From the NCBI GenBank assembly GCA_009103225.1, contig RHPI01000017.1:1-64000 (forward strand): 64,000 nucleotides of DNA, written 5' to 3'. Shown piece by piece: positions 1-11,818 of the stretch. The notes below the pieces were generated by a model, which did no database searches, was not told the DNA's origin, and saw nothing but the letters and a program-made list of their open reading frames with translations. The stretch's first letter is position 1. Each line of letters starts with the position of its first letter. Source of the DNA: Chlorokybus atmophyticus. Taxonomy: Eukaryota > Streptophyta > Chlorokybophyceae > Chlorokybales > Chlorokybaceae. The position numbers and the translations under genes were made by a program.

Positions 1-1110
1 TGCATACACGCGCGTAAGCACATGCACGCACACACACGTAAACATACACTGCGTGTATGCACACATGCATACACGCATGACTATGTACACGCATTCGCGC
101 GCCTACAAGCATTGTGTGGGTGTACTTTCAGCACATACATACACAAGTGCTTACTCTCATGACACCTGCAAGCAGGCGTTGTATAGATGCCAACTGCTCG
201 ATGAATGGCACCATCCATGCCTCCTCTGCCACTGGCTCACTGGAGTTGCTTGAAGCAACTTCTGGTTGGCAGCACTTCACTTGAGCATCATGCTCAGTCG
301 TGCAGGCGGATGATCCGCCTGCACGACTTCTTCAAGTCAGCTTGCACCAGCAACTATGCAAAGTACTTCATGTGAGTGACTACTTTGACAGCTAGCCAAG
401 TCACAGCTGCGGACACAAGGCACGTAGCTTCTGCACAAAAGTTACCATGCTCAGTTGCATAGATTAACTACAATTGTGACCAAGCTAGCAGCCTTCAGCT
501 GCCGACTCGGTATGCCTGCACAAGACAAAGGTCTGCATGCTTATCAATCGCAAGCATATTTGTGTAGCAACAATTACGTCAGTTGCCAGCAGCTGTTCAC
601 ACTGCAAAGCAAACACATGCATTCGCAACTTGCTCTCATGCATGTATAAACACCAGCAGCATTTCAACAGCAATTGCTGCCGGCAGGTCAAGCAAGAGGC
701 GCCCATCTCACAAACTACCAGTAGTAAGCCAACCACAACCTCAACCGCAACCTCAACCGCAACAGTAACAACAGCAGCAGCGGCCGCTGTCACACTGCGC
801 ATGCTTGCACGAAGACTACAGTAACAATGCTACGGTACATGAGTGCTTTGGCTTCCAGCAGCAGCGAAGCAACATTCGACAAGCAACCCGCCGATTACTA
901 CCACGGCCCGCACCACCCCACCGCCGCCGCCGCCGCCGCCAGCTTGGACCGCAGCACCAGCAACGACAGCTCAGCAGATTGCATTGACCAGCATGCGCGG
1001 ATGACTACAAGCTGCAGGCTGCGAGTTCTGCTGACGTACGCTCGATCCCATCCGTTGAGTCAGCGGTATTTTAGTAAGCAGCCGGTCGCCGTACCATTCA
1101 TGGTTCGTAA
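1..1110. other. Low-complexity DNA without a recognisable gene
   Basis: The first ~150 bases are TG/CA-rich, 720-785 is rich in CAA, CAG and CAACCG triplets, and 919-942 is a (CCG)n run. Open frames here (for example Gln/Thr-rich ones at 537-824) follow the triplet repeats and show no domain. I see no supported gene. Confidence 0.6.
297..327. repeat. Perfect 15-bp hairpin, 1-base loop
   Basis: Arms 297-311 and 313-327 are exact reverse complements (GTCGTGCAGGCGGAT against ATCCGCCTGCACGAC) with a single G between them. There is no T-run after it and no adjacent gene, so a terminator role is not suggested. It is one of several near-perfect palindromes in non-coding parts of the window. Confidence 0.85.
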
Positions 1111-1164
1111 GCAATGCACCCTATGCATGCGTACTGTGCATGTGTACTAACAAAGTCCTCTGGC

Positions 1165-1520
1165 TTACAGGCGCGGAGCACGCGACCAGCACTGGTCCTG
1201 TCGCTGGCACAAGACCAAGACTGGTGCGCTACTGACCGCCTTGGTACCGGACCAGTGCTGCGCTGGTACATGTACGCAGGCCGCGGGGCAAGCGACCAGC
1301 CCTGGTCCTTCCGGTTGCACGCGTACGGTACCAATGCTGCACTGGTGCATAGGCCGCGGAGCATGCGACCAGTCCTGGTCCGGTTATTCGAATCAGGTCG
1401 TCCGGCTGCGGGGCCGGACCACCAGTGGTCCGGTCATGCCGGACCAGTCGCGGCACTGGTACGCCACAGCGTACCAGACGGGGTCTACGGGCCGCGTACG
1501 ACTGGTCGGCGCGTAAAAAG
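1165..1520. repeat. Degenerate tandem repeats built on ACCAG...CTGGT
   Basis: A unit beginning CGCGGRGCAHGCGACCAG and continuing into CTGGTCC occurs at about 1170, 1281 and 1355. GACCAG / CTGGTC palindromic cores recur many more times up to 1505. Spacing is irregular (111 and 74 bp). The open frame across it (1114-1545) is explained by the repeat and shows no domain. Confidence 0.65.
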
Positions 1521-1801
1521 CCCTGTGCTAAGAGCGGGGTGTTAAAAAAGGGCTAAGAACTTGGAACTCTGTAAGCAGGCAGCTAAGAGTGGTTCAAGAT
1601 CTTAGACAAGGTTGAACGTACCCAGGCTTGCTAAAGTCTTCATCTAAAGCCTTGGCAGCGATACACCCATAGAATCTGCCTCTTTTGCGCATGTCGTCGC
1701 AGACAGTGACAAACTGTTTTTCTCGATAAGGACAGCCGGCCGGAGTCCAGATGATTGACAACGCTCATGATATGGGGGGGTTCGAGTTTGGTAAAGTTGT
1801 C

Positions 1802-2757
1802 CTATAGATTCAAGGAAATGCCCTGCGCTATGTTCAGCTTTCCATCGGCCATAAACAAGTCTTCTTTGCTGTGCAGCACATGGAAAAAGCGCTGATATTC
1901 TGGCTTTGAGAGGCCGAGATCCATTGCAATCCTGCAGTAGCAATGTAATTTAGCGAAAATGTAGCAAGCTGTATCGGATGTTGTGCACTGTTTACACATA
2001 CAGTTTTAAAGTCGTACATAACATGGACGCGCTTGGTGTGGGGGACTTTAGCCACCTCGTCATCCGTTGGAGGCGTTAGGGACTCTCACAAGATGACCAT
2101 CCATGACCGTGCGCAGTCAAGCCACGCTTCAGCCCCCCTTGTCTTGCGGGTTTGCCCAATGGACAGCTTAAATGGTTGACCATGCTGTTTCCAGATGTCA
2201 CGCATGGCGTGCATGACCCCCAATGGCGTGGACTTTTGTCGCAGCTCATCCTGCAAGTTGTGCAGCCTACTCAGGTTGAGGATCTGAAGTCTAGGGATGT
2301 TAGTCACGACCTGTCACATGTAGAGTTGTTGGTTTGATACTAAAGGTATCATAACTTGACAACAACAAAGCAGCCTATTTCCATCCTTTGAGACGCCCAT
2401 TTTGGATCATCTGGATGACCATGTTGCCTGCACTGATATATTGTCAGCGAGTGATTCCCGCACAGGATCTCGAACTGCCATCTTTTGTTCGACGGGTCCT
2501 GCAAAAACTCGTCTGCTAGCGGTTGACGCCATTCTGTGGGTCCGTCAGTCTTTTCGAGCACCAATCCAATCCACCGTTTGTAGCTTGGCAGGCCAGCATC
2601 GATCTCGCCCTCCACAAGCTTCAGCCTAGCCTCGGTCACCGGTCTCACGGAATGGCCCGGGCGAGCAAGCATCATCCGATCAACGGGAACATTAAAAAAG
2701 GTGTTCCCTCCAGAAGTTTGAACCAAAGGGGGCAGCACCAACCGACTCAGCAGGCCT
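1802..2757 (-). CDS. Unidentified multi-exon gene, 3' exons (possible ParB-like domain)
   Basis: Three open blocks on the minus strand are bounded by plausible splice sites. The first starts after TTTCAG near 2757 and reads to about 2350; it contains residues PVDRMMLARPGHSVRPVTEA, an acidic middle, and FEILCGNHSLTI, loosely like the G-N-H-R/S motif of ParB-type nuclease folds. The second (about 2310-2086) begins after a CATGTGACAG acceptor. The third reads from about 1931 to a TAG at 1802, after a CTACTGCAG acceptor; two frames compete there and the one ending at 1802 looks more protein-like. I do not recognise the family; the ParB resemblance is weak. There are signs of a frame break between blocks, so this may be a decayed gene or a transposon-associated protein. 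Confidence 0.35.
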
Positions 2758-2879
2758 GAAACATAACAAGCAAGCGACTATCGAATACCCTATGGCAACG
2801 CACTTAGTAATTGTGCCTTGAGTTAATGGACGCAGAGTAATGACAAACAGGCCAAAGCCGAATACAATAGCTCGCTTTT

Positions 2880-3990
2880 GTCACTGGTCTTAATGACAGG
2901 TGAGTAGCCTGCAGGTTTGCCACTATCGGAATTATCTGAATCTTTTTATGTGGACGTGGAAGGCTTGGTTGCCCTTGCTGAGTGACGCGCTGTTATCGGG
3001 CAGGTATGCAAAGCATAACAAGAGTAATGGATGTGTCAAGCCCTTGACATTGATGTGGTATACCATAAGCTACCTCGCAGCCATTCGAAGAACTTTTCGT
3101 TCAAGTCGTCTGTTGGATCCACAGATGCTTCAGCACCCTTCGGTTAACACTTGCTGCAAGATCCATTAAATCGAGCTCGTTCTCTGCCTCAGCTTCGTCT
3201 GACATGAAACCCCTCGCTTTGGACAACATCAGAATGTTCGGCTTATGACACAATGACGTCATTGTCGTCGTTGATATCGCTGCAAGGCAACCCGAGACAG
3301 TATATGGACTTCCATCGGAGCACCACGCTCAAAGTAGGGCGTAGGTAGATATGTTGCCCTGTGCACGGTAAGCTAAGCCGGATCTTGGAACTCATGTAAC
3401 CCACGCTTATAAAGACAACGCTCACCTTACGCTATACGTTAAGACGGTAATTTCCCTGACCCATGTACCGCAACTTTCAAACATGTTGGCGCTCAGCTTG
3501 ACCTATTAATTTCAAAACTGCAACGCTTGGTACGAGGCTGACTTTGATTGAATTTTGCTTTTTAGCCCATGGCAACCTTAAATTGCTATCTGTCAACACA
3601 AGCTTGTCACATACTTGTAAACATCGCACACAATTCAGATCAGAGACATCTGCTGCACACCCTTGGTTACTCACATGAGTAGATGATGGGTTCATCTGCA
3701 TTACTGCTGACGCTAAAATCTTCTTGGTCTTGCTCTTTGTTGTCGTTGGGTTGATCGTTTCTGGTGTCTACTTGCTTCTTGTCCTGCTGTTATCATTGGA
3801 AGAAATCTCAACCGGCTTTTCCAGCTTTTTAAAACTGTCAGGTGTCTTCTGCCAAGGAGTCTTGTCTTGTTTCTTCTTCGTAGCACCTTTTTTCGGCTGC
3901 GTGCCTGCAGGCTTTCGTTGCGGTCCCTAGCCAGGGCTAACAATTGCCAGGGGTTGTCTCGGTTCACAAAGTAGTAAGTTCATATGTGCG
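2880..3990 (-). other. Possible upstream exons of the 1.8-2.8 kb gene
   Basis: Minus-strand reading gives an acidic block near 3100-3240 (Met-Ser-Asp-Glu-Ala-Glu-Ala-Glu-Asn-Glu...) that appears to shift frame, and a Lys-rich linker at 3710-3930. The latter has an in-frame TAG and ends in a strong donor (GTGAGT) near 3680. No family is recognised and no start codon can be fixed. Treat as suggestive only. Confidence 0.2.
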
Positions 3991-4040
3991 AAGCAATTGT
4001 ACTTTACTTGAAAACTCTAAGCGCAGGAAGTTAAGGGAGG

Positions 4041-4345
4041 TTTCAGATTTTAAACTAACAAGAGCAGGCAGCTAAAGAAGGTCTAGGATCTTGAACCTTT
4101 CTTAACTTGGAGTAAAGGGAGGTCCAAGATCTTAAACCTCCAAGAACAGGCAGCTAGGGAAGGTTACGATTGTGAACTTGAAAGAGCCGGCAGCTAAGGG
4201 AGGTCCAATCTTGGACCTCCTCTAACTGTAAGTCAAGGAAGGGTTCAAGATCTCAAACCTCCAAGAACAGGCAGCTAAGAGAGGTCTAAGATTTTGGACC
4301 TCCAAGATCAGGCAACTACTCCATAAGATCTTGGAACTCCAAGAT
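4041..4345. repeat. Minisatellite with AGATCTT palindromes
   Basis: The phrase AGARCAGGCAGCTAAGGGAGGTC recurs near 4068, 4141, 4183 and 4263, followed each time by a variant of CCAAGATCTTGGACCTCC. Each unit therefore carries an inverted GGAGGTCC / GGACCTCC pair around AGATCT. The same palindrome is found again in the array at 7440-7775. Confidence 0.7.
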
Positions 4346-4659
4346 CTCAGCAGCAGAACAAGAAGCAGCAAGAGGCGTACTGGAATGGTGGGGGCAAATG
4401 TGAACGCTTCGAGCTGCGCGAAGTAGTGTCCTCCTGTGCTTTCTCCCCATCTGGAGTGTCCTTGTTTGCACTGCATAGCAGTATACACTATTAGATGCCA
4501 TTGTCTATAACGGCAATAGCAGTTAACGACAAGGTGTTGCTGGTGGCTGTGCCGACAACAAGGTACAGCTACCAGCAATGTACTAGTGTACCAACAATCA
4601 ACTACAACAGCAACTTCAACACAACAACTCAGTAACAGCGCAGCAACTTCAATTCAACA

Positions 4660-5035
4660 ATCAGTCAATAGCAACTGGGACACAACACACAGCAATTCAG
4701 CAACCAGTTGATTGTTGCGCGCACAAGTTGCTGTGCACAGAATTCCACTACAATTAGTAACAATAGCAACTGGGACACAACATACAGCAACTTAGCAATC
4801 AGTCGATTGCTACGCACACAAGTTGCTATGCGCAGCAATCAACTACAATTAGTAACAATAGCGATTGGGACACAACACACAGCAATTCAGCAACCAGTTG
4901 GTGCGCACGCAAGTTGCTGTGCGCAGCAATCAACTACAATTAGTAACAATACCGACTGGGACACAACACACAGCAATTGAGCAACCAATTGATTGCTGCA
5001 CACACAAGTTGCTGTGCGCAGCAATCAACTACAAA
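4660..5035. repeat. About 93-bp tandem repeat, roughly four copies
   Basis: The marker ACTACAATTAGTAACAAT starts at 4747, 4842 and 4933, with a truncated copy at 5028, giving periods of 95, 91 and 95 bp. Units also share GGGACACAACACACAGCAAT. A (TGG)n run follows at 5046-5066. The Gln/Asn-rich open frames here are repeat artefacts. Confidence 0.85.
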
Positions 5036-5436
5036 GGAATACAATGCTGGTGGTGGTGGTGGTGGTGCTATAGCGGTAACAATCAGCAGCGGCAGCAGCA
5101 GTCACAAGCAAGCATAGTAGTAACAAACACTACCAACAAACACAACACAAACCTAGTCGACTTGCGCTTTGACCCCCCCATGCTGCTGCACGCACGCCCA
5201 CGCCCTGCACCGGCCCCTGCCGCCCACGCCCACGCCGCCCCAACTAACCATGTCCCCACACACGGAGGCGCCGCTTCTCAAACTCCTACACCCCTCAAAG
5301 CCTCAACACCGCCTCCGCCCCTGCCAACGCCGCTAACGCCCCCGCCAACGCCACTGCCGCCCTCGCTAAAGCGCCCCTGAACATTAGGGTTTCTGGCTAT
5401 GGCTGCCGAGGCCAAAAACCTAAGTGGCTGGGCGCC

Positions 5437-5525
5437 ACCTCTCAAACCACGAGAGCAACTCTGTCGCAGTAGCTATCATGGTATGAGAGCTACTGCGACA
5501 GAGTTGCTCTCGCAGTATGAGAGGT
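5437..5525. repeat. 89-bp fold-back element
   Basis: A perfect 25-bp inverted repeat (5450-5474 and 5488-5512, 13-base loop) is extended by outer arms (ACCTCTCA at 5437 and TGAGAGGT at 5518) with a few mismatches. The whole segment could fold into one long hairpin. It has the size and form of a small fold-back or MITE-like element, but no clear target duplication was found. Confidence 0.7.
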
Positions 5526-7439
5526 ATCATATCTTGGAAAAAGCGAATCAATAACTTAATAGTAATTGATTATTATATACATGATTGCCGATGAGTTGGT
5601 AACCGTCGATTTTTGGTCTCATGTGATGGTGCGTTAACCTCCGCATTACTCAGCCTTTGCACAAGACAGTATGCAAGGTCATATCATAGTGTTGAAGGTA
5701 ACAATGTGTTAATTTGATGCCACTTTGATTTTTATTGTCATACTCTTGGTGTTGAATTATTTTCAATTAACTACAACCAACTACTATCTCCATATAATTT
5801 CATTGAAATATAGACTGTGCTATAGACTATTGCTCAATAAAACTCTACAGTAGATATGTATATTATCATTGAAATTGTTACGTAATGCAATAGAAGCGTT
5901 ACGTAACACGCGTATCATCAATTGTACGCATCAGTCATCACTCACGGCATATTACAAGTACACATGCCAAGCATTACGTGACACCTTACGCATTGCAATC
6001 AGCGTACACTTCATTCAATTTTGATATAACACGACAGATCTATAATATCATCTACGCAATAATCACATGCAACAATTATAGATTGGCAAATAGACACATT
6101 ATTATCATGTTTGTGCACAGAAAAAACCAACATTACATGTAATTATTATGGATTGAAAATTAGCACTTTATTATTTGTGCAGAAAAAAAAACCAGCATGA
6201 TGCGTGTGCTGGGCTTCACTGAAACCACTTTGCGAAAAGCGGTGTAATCACCGTTCTACCATCGAGTGGGTTCTATAAAACTAAACACGCGCAACATGCT
6301 ACTCTACATAGCGCACACATAAGTATCTGTACCAATTATACTCTTATGCAGCGCAAGCATTGGGGCGAGAGCGAGCAATACAATAAACAAATGTCGTCGT
6401 CCGTTTGATATATTGATGGTCGAGTATAGACATAGTAACTTAGATCAACAAATGGAAAACTATGCTTCCTAGTTGCGACATTAATCGCGCGTTGTACCCT
6501 AACCCCTAATCCTAACCCCCTCACTCGGTGAGCTCAACTCCAGTGCAGCTGGTCGGCGGCGGCGGTCATGTACTTGTTGGCGGCGGCGGCGGTGTTGTTT
6601 TCAGCTGGGCGCTAGTGTGTTTCAGTAGATCCCACAGTGTAGAGTGTAGCTAAAGCTTGCAAGTTGTAATTTGCAAGTTGAAAGACCTAATGCGGTAGCT
6701 GGTAAGTGAGTACTGGCTTTGGGCGGTGGTATGGGCGGCGATGTGGGGGCCATATGGGGTGGCGAGAGCGAGCCAGGTGAGTTGAAGCTTGCTGCTCTAC
6801 TTGACCGTTAAAACGTCTTTAAGCTAGTTTTAGCATAAAACACTGAGGATATAAAGACTTGCGGTAAGGGTTGCGCTGTCCCAGCGCTCATGCAAGAGGG
6901 TTTGATAAGCGGGAGCATACCTGGCGCCACCTAGCAGGTACAGTATCCGTGCGTTATAGTCTTGTATGCACTGTCTGACAGTTGAAAATTGATATCACTG
7001 TAATGCACACCACACGCTAGTTGCTGCAGCAGTAAATCCTGTGCTGGTCATCAGCAAAACCGAAAAGCGCAACATATAGAGCTGCATGCACACAGCAAGT
7101 TACATTAAGCAGAGACATTTGCACACACACCCATGTTGCTTATGTGATTGTTCCATGCATGGTAAGCACAATGTACTGCAGCAGGGGAGCTGCCCCTTGG
7201 TAAATATACAGTTGGCATGTACTGGCACACAGTTATCATTGATCATGCAACATCCACATACAAGAGCAAACGCGTACACATATACACAGATGTTGCAACC
7301 TCATTACTGTGTAGTTCTTGCAGTTGCTTATGTATCTAGATGGTATTGTCACAACCGCACCCAAAGCCCTTCAGCTTGGGGTGTTGAAGTTCCTAGTCTG
7401 CAAGACTGTGTTACTTGCATTCTGGGTCCATTGCTTGTC
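5526..7439. other. Gene-less, AT-rich then GGC-rich spacer
   Basis: From about 5530 to 6480 the base composition is much more AT-rich than the rest of the window and no convincing open frame exists on either strand. A degenerate CCCTAA-like run lies near 6496-6522, and (GGC)n stretches at 6550-6600. From 6600 to 7439 I see nothing supportable. The AT-rich block could be an old insertion or an organelle-derived piece; neither can be shown here. Confidence 0.5.
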
Positions 7440-7775
7440 AGGCAGCATACATGAGATCTTGGAGGTCCAATAACTTCAATCGTTGTGCGTCACTAGACCT
7501 TCAAGATCTCAGGTCGTCTATCCCTCGATGCCAGAGATCTTAAAGGTCCATTAACCTCACTCGTTGTGTGTTACTAGACCTTTAAAATCTCAGGTCATCA
7601 ATCCCTCTGCCTGAGATCTTAAAAGTCCATTAACCTCACTCGTTGTGTGTTACTGAACCTCCAAGATCTCAGGTCGACAATTTCGCTCATTTCTTGGTGC
7701 CTGAGATCTTAGAGGTCTACTAACTCTATCATTGTGTTATACTAGACCTCTACAATCTCACCACCTTAAGCCCTC
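7440..7775. repeat. Four-copy array of inverted AGATCTT units
   Basis: Four units of about 75-90 bp each begin with a GAGATCTTRRAGGTC form and end with a GACCTYYAAGATCTC form, so every unit is itself an inverted repeat. Conserved inner text includes CACTCGTTGTGTGTTACT. The array ends about 30 bp before the first exon-like block of the transposon-type gene at 7806 and may be its subterminal repeat or promoter region. That link is inference. Confidence 0.7.
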
Positions 7776-7805
7776 AAAGAACTCACTTTATTGTCTTGCC
7801 TTCAG

Positions 7806-10735
7806 GTGGACTGTTGGTCGTATATCAAGCGGCTTAGCCAAGAACATTGTCAAAGTCTGTGGCAATTCAACCGCGACAACATCGCTGGTACTTAAAGATC
7901 TTTTGACTAAGCAACCGTTGCTGCAAGCTGCCATCCAACACAACGAAGACCTTCAGGCTGTTATTGATGCCCCAGCCCTTTGCACTGTTGCCAAAATGTA
8001 TAGAAAAGCTTATAAAGAAGTTTAAGCAACAAGATCAGAAGCTCATCGTCCTGCACGAGCCGTGCTCGTTAAAACCGGTAGCAGTGTGTTGCTGACAATC
8101 TAAAAAGATGCACGTGTCGTGCAGAAAGTCGCTGCACTTCTTAACATCAAACGTTACCGGTTCTCTCAGCTGACATCCATTCGGAATGACTGGAGCCTGA
8201 AGCAGCGTAGCAAACGCAAAGACAGCTTGCGTGTGGCCGTACGGAATTTGATCCAACAGTTTAGGCATGAGAACACTAGAGAGTCTGCATCCAAACGCGA
8301 TCAAGTTCACGCTCGAGATGAAGTCACTAACAAGAGGCAGCATAATATCAAATTCTGTAAAAGATATCTAAAAGGCACCACGCACATAGAGCTGTTTTTA
8401 AACTTTAAAGAGCAGCACCCGAAAGTTCAAGCACAGCATTGGTCGTTTGACAAGCTGAAACCTTACTATATTGGAGGACGAGACGTTCGTCATGTATGTG
8501 TTTGTTCAGTACACACAGAAAACAAGGAGATGTGGGACGCCCTTACCAATTTTCTGCGCCTGCGGCATATTGATAGTTGTCATTGTGCTTGTGAATACTG
8601 TAAGGTAAGCAAGCTAGCAGTTACTCGACCTCCAAGATCTTACAAGCCGGCTGCCTGTTGACATATTGTTTAACAGGTTCAGAAGACTTGCGGCTGCAAC
8701 AGTCCTAATCATCCAATGTACAGCAGGTGTTCATTGGCTTGCAAAGGGTTTTTGAGCCATCCAACAGACGCTGTCAACTCTATCATGTGCCCAAAGGAAC
8801 CTGGTGAAGACTACCATAAAAAGCGATGTGTGCAAGGAGAATGCAGTCGTTGTGGTTGGGACAAGCCACTTTTAAACTGACCTATCGATCTGCGAGACGT
8901 CACTACGCGACTATGTTCGTCCCTTTATAAAAGCAAAAGCAGAGAGGGCGCGCTGCTGATGGTTTTGTCAAAGAGTACGAATGCGTGGACTTTGCCAAGC
9001 AGTCGCTTACTTACTTGGTATTCCGCATGTGATACCGACCTATGCTGGAGGACTTTCGCTGGCACGCGATCCCAGGTTCGTGGCAAGCTTCTCCGCAACG
9101 ACAGTGCTTGCAGACGTTTAATCGCGGCACCATTGTCACGATGAGTGACTTTCTGAAAAACTATATCATTCGACCAAATTACGAGCTGCTGCAGCAGCAC
9201 TTTCAATCCGCACCTGTAGGGATCTATGTCATGATAGTGCATCGTCACGCGCAAATTGAGGTCAATGGCATCGAGTCTACAGATGAGGAGCCTGTGCGCA
9301 TAAAAGAGGTAAAGCAGCATGTGTTATGTTAATACACCTATCATAGCTAACTTGCCCGCTGGCCTGGTTTAACTCAGCCGTGTTTTACGCAGGTGCACTT
9401 CTTTATAACGGATGACACTATCAAAGACAGCTTCATGGTGCATTGTTGCTTCAGAAGACTCCTGGGGGGGTATCGGTGCAGGGACATTGCTGCACACAAA
9501 GTTGTCAGTTGGAGTGATACTTGTAGCGTACAATTCAAGTGCGCAAAACAATTCGGACAGATAGCAAGGTTTGGAGTGCCTGTTCCCACGACCTTTGCAT
9601 CGGCTGTTAATTGCGAGGGCGACCCTGCGGCTTATTGTCATATAAAGCTGGGATGGCATTATCCTTGCCCTCAGCACGGTAAAAGAGAACACGACGGCCA
9701 GGGAGGAACATCAAAGCACCTTCTCGACAGGGCAGTGCTACAGGGAGAACAGATAGTGAATGCTGAGTCCGCAGCATATTACGCCAATGAGCACCTGGGC
9801 CGAGGAGCTGTATTCACGTATGTATCTTAAGAAGGCGAGGCGTGTGTGCAGAAGCGCTTTTTTCACCTTTTGAACATTGACGAGGTTGTGCATAAACTGA
9901 AAGGAAGCAATTACCGGGCAGTGCCAGGCACTATGAAGTTTCAGGTCGTGCGAGCAACGGGTGAGGCGGATCGCTTCATGTCCCGTGCGCTCTCTTGCTT
10001 CTGTGCACCATGTGTCAAGGAGCTGCATTCTAGCTGCGTTAGCAAGGAGTATGCGGGCAGGTGGAAGCAGCAGGTGCTCGTGGCTGGAGATGATGAAGCG
10101 GAAGAGGCTGAGCAAGAGGTAGGCATTTCTCAGATCTTGGAAGTGCAGCAACTGAACATTCGGCACATGTAGCTGAATGTCTTGTGAGACAGTGCTGAGC
10201 CTGCAAGTTAATGAAGGTTTAGTATCCTGCATCGCAAGCTGTCTGTGCACCCTTGTACACAAATGTCATGATAGACATTGCTGAGCCTGCAAGTTAATGG
10301 ACGTCCAGCATCTTGCAATGTGTGCCGATGCAAGCAGGGTACTGCAGTTTCCGTAATCCGAGTGCTTGCTGTCTTATAGATGCTAATGCTAAACCAAGAG
10401 ACGCTGGCGTTGACCTTGAAGAAGGGGAATCTCTTCGTTGTATCTTCAGACAGGAGCGCTGAAGATCACAACAAAGATGCACCTTATTTGATCCTTCAAT
10501 GTGTGGAGGAGGCAGAAAGAAGTCGTCAATCCACAACCCGTGCGGACAGCCACGGCAACGGGGTGCTGCCGGACACCCTATACGTTATAGGAGTATATTT
10601 TCGGCGACTTTCGCAACAACATGTCCCAGTCAATAGTTGCCAAAACGGTCTTTGTGGTTCCTACCGCCTCAACCTCACAAAAAGGCAAGAGTACCAGCTT
10701 ACTTACTGCGGTGCGCACCCAAGGTCACGTTAGAG
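7806..10735 (+). CDS. Transposon-type gene, SD-C-QFK / HGK-DG-GG family
   Basis: Open blocks joined by plausible introns match the layout of a widespread, uncharacterised transposon-associated protein known from protists and aquatic animals. Block 8117-8605 is basic and ends KPYYIGGRDVRHVCVCSVHT, followed by Cys-rich text. Block about 8680-8880 is Cys-rich (CGCNS, GECSRCGWDK). About 9042-9309 holds DFLKNYIIRPNYE and IVHRHAQIEVNGIES. 9393-9830 holds SDTCSVQFK and HGKREHDGQGGTSK, which I take to be the catalytic DDE-like core. 9850-10120 ends with a CFCAPC motif. 10380-10735 is the C-terminal block. In-frame TGA codons interrupt it at 8878-8880 and just after the FAKQSLTYLVFRM segment, and frames change between 8880 and 8990, so it is probably inactive. 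The family assignment is from memory of motifs. Confidence 0.6.
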
Positions 10736-11142
10736 CGGGAGTCCGAGAGTGAACGACTTACGCGCACTAAGTCTAAGCTGACGACATGGAAAGGTATAAG
10801 GGAGTCGTTGTTTCGCATAGGGACGAGCTGCAGGAGGCCATTCTTGAGGTGTTGTGAAGTAAATTAGCTAGGGTTGTACATTTGCTTGGCTAAGTGTAGA
10901 TTGTTTGCCAGGTAATGCAAGTTGCTATAGTGGATGTTGAATCATGTTTTCCGTGTATAATGTGCTGCCGTGGATGTCGCTTCATGTATCTTGAAAAGTT
11001 GCAAGTAGTGTAAATATCATCATGTCTTTATGTAGGAATTAGCTCATTGGTTATGATGAGTTTAATGGGCATTCGAGATAAAATCTTGTGCAAATTGCAA
11101 TAACAGCTGTGTTTAGCCTACCCTAGGCCCGTTTTTATAACT
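10736..11142. other. Spacer, nothing recognised
   Basis: No open frame longer than about 75 codons with protein-like content, no repeat and no RNA gene is seen between the transposon-type gene and the pogo-like transposase. Confidence 0.5.
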
Positions 11143-11818
11143 TTGAAGCGCCCAAGCCATTTGCAAGAAGTGTCCCCGCAGATCTTGCTACACGCCTTCA
11201 GCGTGCCAGGAGCCAAGTTTGCTGCCCAGGAGAACGCTTGGATGACAACCAAAATTTTTGAGAAGTGGATTGAGGAGCTGGCAAAGTGGATGGCAGGAGG
11301 CAACAACCCTTCCAACCCTGCACTGCTAATTGTGGACGGCCATGTGAGCAGGTACAACCCCACCATGATACGCTTCACACAAGACCACGGCCTGCACATT
11401 CTGGTCTTGCCACCCCACACCACTCATCGGCTGCAAGTATTGGATGTGTCATGATTCCATCCGTTCAAGGAGCAACACAGGAAAGAGTACATGCAGAGGC
11501 ATGGAGCAGGTATAACTGGGAGCTCAGCAGGAAGGAGTTCTTAAAGTTGTTCGTTACCCCTTTCTATGTAGGACTTTCCCCTGCCAACATCATCTCTAGG
11601 TTTCGTGCCTGTGGGTTATGGCCTCTCAATATACACGCATTAGACAAGTACTTCACGGAGCAGGAGACAACCCCACCACCACCAGGACTGTTTGCTTTAC
11701 CGGAGGCTATGGAGGTGGGAGATGGAGACAACAACAACAACAACAACAACAACACGGAGAAGGCACCACCCAACACAGAGGCGCCAGTGAAGAAGAGGAG
11801 AGGGTTCACAACTGCACA
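11143..11818 (+). pseudogene. Pogo/Tigger-like DDE transposase, 5' part of split copy
   Basis: The block from 11143 reads ENAWMTTKIFEKWIEELAKW, then PALLIVDGHVSRYNP and ILVLPPHTTHRLQVLDVS, the signature of the DDE_1 (pogo/Jerky/CENP-B) transposase core including the second catalytic Asp in the VDGH motif. A TGA at 11452-11454 ends this frame. The match then resumes in another frame (11500-11818) with LSRKEFLKLF, ANIISRFRACGLWPLN and a Lys/Arg-rich tail. The N-terminal DNA-binding part and first Asp are not found upstream. The coding sequence breaks at 11818, where the LTR element is inserted, and continues in frame after 19131. It is a dead element, damaged by a stop, a frameshift and an insertion. 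Confidence 0.8.
11814..11818. repeat. Target-site duplication, left (GCACA)
   Basis: GCACA lies directly before the 5' LTR and the same five bases (19131-19135) directly follow the 3' LTR. Five-base duplications are normal for Ty3/gypsy integrases. Confidence 0.9.

Noticed and set aside
1114-1545. 143-codon frame upstream of the minus-strand gene
   Set aside because: It coincides with the ACCAG/CTGGT repeats and has matching open frames on the opposite strand.
4865-5380. 171-codon Gln/Pro-rich frame
   Set aside because: The first part is the 93-bp tandem repeat and the second is C-rich simple sequence; no motif and no splice context.
8878-8880. TGA as selenocysteine at a Cys position
   Set aside because: No SECIS-like element was recognised, the gene is a transposon relic with other breaks, and TGA ends NVL normally.
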